Assembly (NCBI RefSeq): GCF_003814745.1 | Contig: NZ_RKRD01000003.1 | Location: 1 to 64,000, forward strand | Length of the DNA: 64,000 bases | Source of the DNA: Hydrogenoanaerobacterium saccharovorans | Lineage (GTDB): Bacteria > Bacillota > Clostridia > Oscillospirales > Ruminococcaceae | Direction of reading: 5' to 3' | Shown: piece by piece, positions 50,389-56,478 of the stretch | Position numbering within the stretch: position 1 is the stretch's first letter | Layout: every line of letters starts with the position of its first letter | The notes under the pieces: generated by a model | The model's input: only the letters and a program-made list of their open reading frames with translations | Databases searched by the model: none | Told to the model about the DNA's origin: nothing | Translations under genes and position numbers: made by a program

Positions 50389-50460
50389 ATGAATGACATT
50401 GAAAAAGATGGATGGTATCAAGCTGTTGCTGTATTGGTTCTGGCAGGCTTATTGAATTTG
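50389..50460 (+). pseudogene. Probable HicA toxin remnant
   Basis: The frame from 50389 reads MNDIEKDGWYQ. In the next frame the DNA continues SCCCIGSGRLIEF. Together these resemble the HicA opening IEKDGWYxVRxxGSHRQF, with a frameshift after Tyr-Gln and the key His of GSH changed to Gly. No intact HicA or HicB is present. The similarity is short, so this is a low-confidence reading. Confidence 0.35.
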
Positions 50461-50554
50461 TCATATTATATCACCGCTTATGTAAATATAATACATACTA
50501 CACAATTATTGTTAATATGTTACTTTTTAAACAAGAAAATGCGAAAAATAAGCA

Positions 50555-50585
50555 AAAAGCCAGCATTTTTTATTTGCTGGCTTTT
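50555..50585 (-). terminator. Terminator at the end of the YFxSLP small-protein array
   Basis: AAAAGCCAGCA (50555-50565) and TGCTGGCTTTT (50575-50585) form a perfect 11-bp stem, 4 nt past the stop of the last small gene, with A/T runs either side. Confidence 0.85.
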
Positions 50586-50589
50586 AACT

Positions 50590-50760
50590 TTAGTAGTTGC
50601 GCAGCTTAGCCACATATTCCTGCATCTCCTCAAAAGAGCGCACATCACTGCGTTTTATTTTGTTTTGAATATCCGAAGGCAGCGAATAAAAGTACTCATA
50701 ACTTGACAAATCTTGATCTAGCAGATCGGACAAGCACAAATGAAAAGATTCTGACATCAT
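50590..50760 (-). CDS. YFxSLP small protein A
   Basis: The 56-residue protein reads MMSESFHLCLSDLLDQ, then YEYFYSLPSDIQNKIKRSD and SFEEMQEYVAKL. The core motif YF-x-SLP-x2-[VI]Q followed 10-15 residues later by an E-L/M-x3-[AV] helix is shared with four upstream paralogues. GAGGTGAT precedes the first ATG; the second ATG (50757) is equally possible. Acidic, no signal peptide, no Cys motif. Function unknown. It starts 6 nt after the stop of protein B. Confidence 0.8.
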   Translation of the reverse strand: MMSESFHLCLSDLLDQDLSSYEYFYSLPSDIQNKIKRSDVRSFEEMQEYVAKLRNY

Positions 50761-50766
50761 ATCACC

Positions 50767-50919
50767 TCAGCTTTGCATCAAATGTTGTGCGCATTGAATC
50801 AATTCGCCCAAAGTGGATATCTCTGCGCCTGATTCTGTTATTTGTTTTTGAACGGCAGGGGGCAAAGAATTAAAATATTCGTATAAATCGGGGTTGGCTT
50901 TATAAAAATCGGCAGACAT
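50767..50919 (-). CDS. YFxSLP small protein B
   Basis: The 50-residue protein (MSADFYKANPDLYEYFNSLPP) continues AVQKQITESG and STLGELIQCAQHLMQS. It is the shortest copy, almost only the shared module. AAAGGTGA precedes the ATG, and the stop codon of protein C lies inside that ribosome binding site, so the two are likely coupled. Confidence 0.82.
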   Translation of the reverse strand: MSADFYKANPDLYEYFNSLPPAVQKQITESGAEISTLGELIQCAQHLMQS

Positions 50920-50924
50920 TGCAT

Positions 50925-51110
50925 TCACCTTTTTTTCTTCATGTTTTCTGCAAATTCTTCAAGTTCTTCGCGGGTATGGAATTCATCTGCATGCTCGTTA
51001 ACAGCCTGCTGAATCTCGGCAGGCAGTGATGCAAAATAATCACCTGCACCGATTTGTGCCCAAAGCAAAGGCAACCCAAGCAAAAGATTTGCATTGTAAG
51101 AATCGTTCAT
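50925..51110 (-). CDS. YFxSLP small protein C
   Basis: The 61-residue protein starts MNDSYNANLLLGLPLLW, then AGDYFASLPAEIQQAVNEHAD and TREELEEFAENMKKKR. GGAGGTGAT precedes the ATG at 51110. It has the same module as its neighbours, with a longer, more hydrophobic N-terminus. Confidence 0.82.
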   Translation of the reverse strand: MNDSYNANLLLGLPLLWAQIGAGDYFASLPAEIQQAVNEHADEFHTREELEEFAENMKKKR

Positions 51111-51182
51111 ATCATCACCTCCGTTATTATTGTCTGTCAATTTCGTAAAAACATCGGTGGGAAATGCAGGATATTTAAATAA

Positions 51183-51211
51183 AAAAGCCGCTTAACTTAT
51201 AAGCGGCTTTT
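51183..51211 (-). terminator. Terminator inside the small-protein array
   Basis: AAAAGCCGCTTA (51183-51194) and TAAGCGGCTTTT (51200-51211) form a perfect 12-bp stem with A/T flanks, 14 nt past the stop of protein D. The array is thus split into an E-D unit and a C-B-A unit. Confidence 0.88.
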
Positions 51212-51224
51212 GTTAATGCTGTAC

Positions 51225-51428
51225 TTATTTATCGCCTGCAAGCAAATTCTCGGCATAGCGGTGCAGTTCATCCTCTGATTGAACATGATCGCTGCGCTGC
51301 TGGATCATACCTTGTACATAGTCAGGTAGGGACATAAAATATTCTTTTGCACTTGCACTTTTGCTGAGTAAATCATTTAAACCGCCTTGAGCGAATGTAC
51401 CGTTATGAAAGCTGTTGTTTTTTGGCAT
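51225..51428 (-). CDS. YFxSLP small protein D
   Basis: The 67-residue protein (MPKNNSFHNGTFAQGG...) continues AKEYFMSLPDYVQGMIQQRSD and SEDELHRYAENLLAGDK. GAGGTGAT precedes the ATG. The N-terminal 28 residues differ from the other copies, while the module is conserved. Confidence 0.85.
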   Translation of the reverse strand: MPKNNSFHNGTFAQGGLNDLLSKSASAKEYFMSLPDYVQGMIQQRSDHVQSEDELHRYAENLLAGDK

Positions 51429-51443
51429 GGTATCACCTCGATA

Positions 51444-51602
51444 TCAGTTTGAATTCATCAAATTTTCTGCGCATTGGCGAAGCTCCTCAACGTTTTGTAC
51501 ATTGGGGTTGCACTGCATAATGTTTTCTTGCACAAAAGGGGGCAGCGAACTAAAATATTGCTGCATGGCTTCATCTTTATACGGATTGATGGGACATGGC
51601 AT
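51444..51602 (-). CDS. YFxSLP small protein E
   Basis: The 52-residue protein (MPCPINPYKDEAMQQYFSSLPP) continues FVQENIMQCNPN and NVEELRQCAENLMNSN. GGAGGTGAT precedes the ATG at 51602. It is the first gene of the array and divergent from the holin-like genes 142 nt away. Confidence 0.84.
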   Translation of the reverse strand: MPCPINPYKDEAMQQYFSSLPPFVQENIMQCNPNVQNVEELRQCAENLMNSN

Positions 51603-51743
51603 TTTCATCACCTCCATAACTATTGTTTGCTTTTTCAGCAAAAAGATAGTAGGAAAATATTACTAAAAATAATTGTGTGAATTTTGCATTAAAAAAAACC
51701 TTTTGCTGCGTTTTGCAGTGTTTTTATAAAAGGGGTGAGTGTA

Positions 51744-52070
51744 ATGTTAGAATTTATTATTCGTTACTGGACAGAAATGCTTTTCAGTGCTGCGCTTTCG
51801 TTGCTGGGCATGGCATACAAAAAACTGGCAAAACGTGTGAAAGAGCAAGATGCCATTAAACTGGGTATTAGGGCGCTGCTGCGAGACCGTATTATACAAG
51901 TGTATAACCATAGTTATGATTTGGGATATTGCCCTATTTATGCGCTTGAAAATGCAGTGGCAATGTATGAGCAGTACCATGCCCTTGGCGGAAACGGTAC
52001 GGTTACCGAACTGCTTGACCGCCTTAAAGAACTGCCCACAAACCGAAAGGAGGATTATGATGAATATTAA
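51744..52070 (+). CDS. Phage-like protein upstream of the holin (108 aa)
   Basis: The protein has one N-terminal membrane helix (FIIRYWTEMLFSAALSLLGMAY) then a charged helical part (RALLRDRIIQVYNHSYDLGYCPIYALENAVAMYEQYHALGGNGTVTELLDRLKELPT). This RDRIIQxYNHxxxxGYCPIY...YxxYHxLGGNGT pattern is common in proteins before holin/endolysin genes of clostridial phages. The ATG at 51744 has GGGGTG 6 nt upstream. Its end overlaps the start of the holin gene. Confidence 0.8.
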   Translation: MLEFIIRYWTEMLFSAALSLLGMAYKKLAKRVKEQDAIKLGIRALLRDRIIQVYNHSYDLGYCPIYALENAVAMYEQYHALGGNGTVTELLDRLKELPTNRKEDYDEY

Positions 52071-52245
52071 AAAACGCATAGCAAAACTTGTAAATGTGAA
52101 AAGTATTGTTACCATCCTGCTCACACTGGTGTTCGCTTATCAGTTTTGCGCGGGAACGATATCTGAAAATAGTTTTATGGAGATATTTAAGCTGATTGTA
52201 ATTTTTTATTTCGGCACGCAAATCGGAAAGGCAGGAGGGGAATAG
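52060..52245 (+). CDS. Phage-type holin
   Basis: The 61-residue protein (MNIKKRIAKLVNVKSIVTIL...) has two membrane helices (about 15-27 and 40-53) and a short charged end (QIGKAGGE). It resembles phiLC3-type and related clostridial holins. The second of two adjacent ATGs (52060) has AGGAGG 6 nt away. It overlaps the preceding gene by 11 nt and ends 3 nt before the lysozyme gene. Confidence 0.82.
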   Translation: MNIKKRIAKLVNVKSIVTILLTLVFAYQFCAGTISENSFMEIFKLIVIFYFGTQIGKAGGE

Positions 52246-52248
52246 AAG

Positions 52249-52914
52249 TTGAAGTTTCATGTCATTGATATCAGCGAGCACAACGTGCGCAACGGCAGGA
52301 TTAACTGGGTAAAGGTGAAGGCAAGCGGTGTACATGGGGTAATGGTGCGTATTGGGTGGGCAGGCTATAACGGCGAACTCACCGTTGATAAAAGCCTGTA
52401 CGATTCCATCACCCGTGCGCATGATGCAGGGTTGGGCGTGGGGTTATACGTTTACAGCTACTGCACCAGTACACGGGCGGCACGCAAGGCGGCGAGGCAG
52501 GCAGTCGAAATAGCCAACCGCTTTCAAGGTAAAATAACCTACCCCATTTGTTTTGATGTGGAAGAAACCGCGCTGACGTGCCTGGCGAGGCTTGGCAAGG
52601 CAAAATTAACCGATACAGTTGCGGCATTTTGCGATGAAACGGAGAAAAACGGTTACTATGCGATGTGGTATACTTACACCTATTTTGCAAAGCTGTATCT
52701 GGATACGCATAACCTTGCAAAATACGACCTTTGGGCGGCAGATTACCGCAGTACCGTAGAATGCCCATGGAAAATTCCCCACGGAATGTGGCAGTATGTA
52801 GGCAACAAAGGGCGGTGCAGCGGCGTCACCGGTGCGTGCGACAGAAATTATGCATACAAAGATTATCCTGCAATCATTCGCTCGGCGGGGCTCAATCAAC
52901 TTAAAAAATTATAA
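52249..52914 (+). CDS. GH25-family lysozyme (endolysin-like)
   Basis: The 221-residue protein shows the GH25 pattern: DISEHN near the start (catalytic Asp), GVMVRIGWAGYNG, CFDVEETA (catalytic Asp-x-Glu) and a late LWAADY...MWQYVGNKG. It cleaves the MurNAc-GlcNAc bond of peptidoglycan. There is no signal peptide, as in phage endolysins that leave through a holin. The start is TTG at 52249 with GGAGGGG upstream. No cell-wall-binding repeat follows. Confidence 0.92.
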   Translation: MKFHVIDISEHNVRNGRINWVKVKASGVHGVMVRIGWAGYNGELTVDKSLYDSITRAHDAGLGVGLYVYSYCTSTRAARKAARQAVEIANRFQGKITYPICFDVEETALTCLARLGKAKLTDTVAAFCDETEKNGYYAMWYTYTYFAKLYLDTHNLAKYDLWAADYRSTVECPWKIPHGMWQYVGNKGRCSGVTGACDRNYAYKDYPAIIRSAGLNQLKKL

Positions 52915-52918
52915 TAAA

Positions 52919-52942
52919 AAAACGGAGTGGTATCTCCGTTTT
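52919..52942. terminator. Bidirectional terminator between the lysozyme and DUF3888-like genes
   Basis: AAAACGGAG (52919-52927) and CTCCGTTTT (52934-52942) form a 9-bp stem with A/T flanks, in the 26-nt gap between the converging genes. On the minus strand a long T-run follows. Confidence 0.8.
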
Positions 52943-53288
52943 AAAATGGCTGGCAAACAACATCCCATAGGTGGTTTGGTATGGGGAAGCTGCGCACTTG
53001 TTTAAATGAAACAACCGTAATTTCGCCGTCGTAAGCATTGATGCACACTGTCATACGGTTTACCGCTATGGTGACATGTGCGCCGATGTATGGGTAGATA
53101 TCAAAATCCAGTATATATTTAGAGCCCTCACACGGTGAGTGGCGGATATTGACAAGCTTGATGCAATAAATCATAATGGAAGGCTTTACGGTTAAAAAAT
53201 CCTTATAAAACTTACAGGCTTCGGCCTTAGCATATGGTAAAAAAATAGCGCATAGGGCATCTTCGCATAGTTTGTTTGATGATTTCAT
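52941..53288 (-). CDS. DUF3888-like protein, second copy
   Basis: The 115-residue protein (MKSSNKLCEDALCAIFLPYAK) contains the family features FYKDFL, DIYPYIGAHVTIAVNRMT and VRSFPIPNHL. These align with the copy at 3528-4007 (FIGPHITIGKDEIT, YTLPDHL). Unlike that copy it has no N-terminal membrane helix or signal peptide, so it may be cytoplasmic or truncated. The ATG at 53288 has GAGGTG 6 nt upstream. Confidence 0.65.
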   Translation of the reverse strand: MKSSNKLCEDALCAIFLPYAKAEACKFYKDFLTVKPSIMIYCIKLVNIRHSPCEGSKYILDFDIYPYIGAHVTIAVNRMTVCINAYDGEITVVSFKQVRSFPIPNHLWDVVCQPF

Positions 53289-53345
53289 GTTTTTCACCTC
53301 GCACTATTGTATGCAGCGAATGTTCGGCAGGTCATGCGAACGTTA

Positions 53346-53388
53346 CTAAAAAATGCGGAGTAAACGTACATCGCTCCGCATTTTTTAG
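53346..53388. repeat. Perfect 15-bp inverted repeat
   Basis: CTAAAAAATGCGGAG (53346-53360) and CTCCGCATTTTTTAG (53374-53388) are exact complements across 13 nt. It stands between divergent genes, just upstream of the two-component promoter. It could be a bidirectional terminator insulating that promoter. Confidence 0.65.
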
Positions 53389-53404
53389 TGATAAAGCAAG
53401 AACC

Positions 53405-53459
53405 TTAAGATTTTTGTAAGAAATTTGTTAAGAGGTTATTAAGAAAGTTGCTGTATAAT
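53405..53459 (+). promoter_or_regulatory. Response-regulator boxes and promoter of the OmpR/VanS-type operon
   Basis: TTAAGA (53405), GTAAGA (53416), TTAAGA (53428) and TTAAGA (53439) are direct repeats spaced 11, 12 and 11 bp. A perfect TATAAT sits at 53454-53459. A normal -35 is missing; the repeats cover that position. This is the usual layout of an OmpR-family regulator activating its own promoter. Confidence 0.65.
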
Positions 53460-53584
53460 ATATCCAAGGCCATGGTAACTGCGGTAAAAAGAAAAGATGC
53501 TCATAATGTGATGCTTGTTGGAGAATTGTATGGCACAATGATATAATGAGAGGTGGCAACAACCCAAACAGGAGGGGACTTCCA

Positions 53585-54289
53585 ATGGAAAAGTTAAATG
53601 TTCTGGTAGTGGATGACGACAAAGAAATTGTTGAATCGATAGCCATTTACCTTAGCAAAGAAAAATTGCATATTTATAAAGCCTATGACGGTTTGCAAGC
53701 ACTTGATATGGTTGCAAACAGTTGTATACATCTTATTTTAATGGATGTTATGATGCCGAAAATGGACGGAATTAAGGCTATGCTGAAGATCCGCGAAAAA
53801 AACAACATCCCCATTATTTTAGTAAGTGCAAAAAGCGAGGATACCGATAAAATTTTGGGGTTGGAGTTCGGCGCGGATGACTACATAACCAAACCATTCA
53901 ACCCTTTGGAGCTGATTGCTCGCGTAAAAAGCCAACTCAGGCGTTACACAAGGTTGGGTACTATCACCAATGCAGGCGGCATGGCAGAGCAGTTGTGCAG
54001 TGGCGGGTTATGCCTCGATTTACAGCAGAAACAGCTTACAGTAGACGGCGAAGAGGTAAAACTCACACCGATTGAATACAAAATTGTAGAGCTGCTGCTG
54101 CGCAATCAGGGGCGCGTATTCTCCATCAGCGAAATTTACGAGCGGGTTTGGAACGAACCCAGCTTTTCGCCCGAGAATACCGTTGCAGTTCATATCCGGC
54201 GTATTCGCGAAAAAATCGAAATAAACCCAAAAGAACCAAGATACTTAAAGGTGGTGTGGGGCATTGGCTACAAAATTGAAAAAGCGTAA
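53585..54289 (+). CDS. OmpR-family response regulator
   Basis: The 234-residue protein has a receiver domain (LVVDDDKEIV, phospho-Asp in LILMDVMMPKMDG, Lys in ADDYITKPFNPLEL) and a C-terminal winged helix (KLTPIEYKIVELLLRNQGRVFS...AVHIRRIREKIE). GGAGGGG precedes the ATG at 53585. Its 3' end overlaps the sensor kinase gene. It resembles VanR/YycF-type regulators of cell envelope responses. Confidence 0.93.
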   Translation: MEKLNVLVVDDDKEIVESIAIYLSKEKLHIYKAYDGLQALDMVANSCIHLILMDVMMPKMDGIKAMLKIREKNNIPIILVSAKSEDTDKILGLEFGADDYITKPFNPLELIARVKSQLRRYTRLGTITNAGGMAEQLCSGGLCLDLQQKQLTVDGEEVKLTPIEYKIVELLLRNQGRVFSISEIYERVWNEPSFSPENTVAVHIRRIREKIEINPKEPRYLKVVWGIGYKIEKA

Positions 54290-56405
54290 ACCGTGGGTTA
54301 CATTTAGTTTCTTCGCCGCAGCAGTGAGCATGCTGTTTGTATGTATTTCTGTTTTTATTGGCATGCGTAACAACAATACTATTGTATTGGATTTTAAGGA
54401 CAAATGGGAGTACAAAAATGCGGTGGGCAATGTGTTATACAACTGTTATAGTTTGGCGTTAGACCAACCTCTTGAAAAGCCGGGGGAGGACGGAACAGCC
54501 GTACTATATCCGAGCCAAACAAAATATTTGGATAATGAGGGGGACAATATTGCCTATTATATTGCAGCGGGAAACTATTTGCCTGTTGCAACCAATACCG
54601 ATTTTCGAGACAGTGATGCATTTTTAAACGAGATTACAAACTCCGGCCTATATGAGCATATCATTTTGCTGAAAGGAGACCAAATTTTACAAGAAACAAA
54701 AATAACATTGTTGGGTGGTTTTGCGCACGAAGGTAAGCTCTCGGATTCGGACTATTACAGGCTGTTTTCGCCGTATACCAGCAGACTGATTGAAAGTGGA
54801 AGGGCAGACCAAATTTCGGTGTATTTGGCTGTAAAATCGGGAGATCGCCTTAGCAATAGTAAGTCGAATCTGAGTGCAATTTACAATGCTTACAGTTGGT
54901 GGTATAGCCAAATGGTGGTACTTGTGCTATTGGCAGGCGTTGCTGCTGCAAGTATAATAATCCTGCTGGTTACAATAATCAAGCACAAAAGCCTAAGCAT
55001 GGCAAATGCCGTTATCGTGCGTTTGATGGGTAAGCTTTGGTTTGAAGTAAAATTGGTTTTAACAGGGTTTGCACTTTTAGGGGGTATCTACTTTGCAGAT
55101 TGCGTTTTTTGGGCAGACTGGGATGTAGTATTTCTGTTTATCCCTTGTTTTTGGTGGTGCTGGTTTGTATTGCTGGACATTATTTATAACAAAAAAAGGT
55201 TTTTTACGAACAACATAGTTTATTCCCTTATAAAGTTTATGCGCAGCCTCGAAAACAAACACGATTTTTTGGAACGGATGAAACGCCGCTTTGTGGTTTT
55301 GATTGTAACAGAGTTTGTAATGGTAGTTCTGTCGGTAATCTTATTGTTTATTGGGCGCATCGGCTGGATATTCAGCCTGCTTTGGATTGCCTTGGGAATA
55401 TACCTGCTGCTGCGCTACATGAAAGAGTATAACCGCAACATGGATGAATTCGGGTTGATTATTGACTACGTGGAACAGATTAAAAGCGGTACGGTAACAG
55501 AGCCCCTGATACTGCCCCAAGAGGATGACTTTGCACCGCTTGCAGCCAACCTTAGCGATATCCACAGCGGGATAAGCCTTGCAGTAGAAGAGCAGGTGCG
55601 CAGCGAAAAAATGAAGGTAGAACTGATTACCAATGTATCGCACGACCTAAAAACCCCGCTTACCTCCATTATCAACTATGTCGATTTGCTGTCTGCCGAA
55701 GATTTGAAACCGGATTTTGCAAACGATTATGTGAAAATTCTTGCGCAAAAAGCAAACCGATTAAAAAATTTGGTGCAAGATTTATTTGAAGTGAGCAAAG
55801 CCAACAGCCGTACCATTGATATGAACTTGGAACAGTTGGACATTGTTGCATTGGTAGAGCAAACCGTTGCCGAGATGGATGAACGTGTTGATATAGCGGG
55901 GGTTGAGGTAAAAACACAATTTTCGTCGCAGCAGATGTTTGTGGTTGCAGACGGTAAAAAACTCCACCGCGTGTTTGAAAATTTACTTGGCAATGCGCTG
56001 AAATACTCGCTTGCAGGTACCCGTGTATATATAACGGTACATCAAAAGCAAGGTGTAGCAGAGGTTACATTTAAAAACGTTGCAAGTTATGAAATGACTT
56101 TTACAGCAGAAGATATAGTGGAGCGTTTTCAACGCGGAGATGCCAGCCGTACAACCGAAGGCAGTGGCTTGGGGTTGGCAATTGCAAAAAGCTTTGTTGA
56201 ACTCAACGGAGGCACACTTAGTATTGAACTGGACGGTGACTTGTTCAAAGCAATTATAAGGTTACCTGTTTCAACAAATAGTCCTGCACCAATCCCTGTT
56301 GATGTCGAAGATCCTGTTCACGAAAAAATATACGATGAACCAAGCGCTTTGCCTGATGCGATTGAGCAGAACACGCAGCAAGATTCGCTGCAAACGACCT
56401 GTTAA
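54264..56405 (+). CDS. Membrane sensor histidine kinase (VanS-like)
   Basis: The 713-residue kinase has a first helix (about 10-35), an extracytoplasmic region (about 36-215) and a cluster of membrane helices around 215-245, 260-310 and 345-390. Its His box is NVSHDLKTPLTSIINYV, and it has N-box NLLGNALKYS and G-box GSGLGLAIAKSF. Start is uncertain: TTG at 54264 or 54276, both inside the regulator gene (overlap of 26 or 14 nt). It phosphorylates the adjacent response regulator. The multi-helix middle is unusual for a simple VanS. Confidence 0.9.
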   Translation: MATKLKKRKPWVTFSFFAAAVSMLFVCISVFIGMRNNNTIVLDFKDKWEYKNAVGNVLYNCYSLALDQPLEKPGEDGTAVLYPSQTKYLDNEGDNIAYYIAAGNYLPVATNTDFRDSDAFLNEITNSGLYEHIILLKGDQILQETKITLLGGFAHEGKLSDSDYYRLFSPYTSRLIESGRADQISVYLAVKSGDRLSNSKSNLSAIYNAYSWWYSQMVVLVLLAGVAAASIIILLVTIIKHKSLSMANAVIVRLMGKLWFEVKLVLTGFALLGGIYFADCVFWADWDVVFLFIPCFWWCWFVLLDIIYNKKRFFTNNIVYSLIKFMRSLENKHDFLERMKRRFVVLIVTEFVMVVLSVILLFIGRIGWIFSLLWIALGIYLLLRYMKEYNRNMDEFGLIIDYVEQIKSGTVTEPLILPQEDDFAPLAANLSDIHSGISLAVEEQVRSEKMKVELITNVSHDLKTPLTSIINYVDLLSAEDLKPDFANDYVKILAQKANRLKNLVQDLFEVSKANSRTIDMNLEQLDIVALVEQTVAEMDERVDIAGVEVKTQFSSQQMFVVADGKKLHRVFENLLGNALKYSLAGTRVYITVHQKQGVAEVTFKNVASYEMTFTAEDIVERFQRGDASRTTEGSGLGLAIAKSFVELNGGTLSIELDGDLFKAIIRLPVSTNSPAPIPVDVEDPVHEKIYDEPSALPDAIEQNTQQDSLQTTC

Positions 56406-56431
56406 ACAATTTAAGATAGATGCTAAAACAA

Positions 56432-56464
56432 AAAGAACGATGGATTTCATATCCATCGTTCTTT
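56432..56464. terminator. Bidirectional terminator between the kinase and hydratase genes
   Basis: AAAGAACGATGGAT (56432-56445) and ATCCATCGTTCTTT (56451-56464) form a perfect 14-bp stem with A/T runs on both sides, between convergent genes. Confidence 0.9.
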
Positions 56465-56478
56465 TTTATGGGTTTAAA

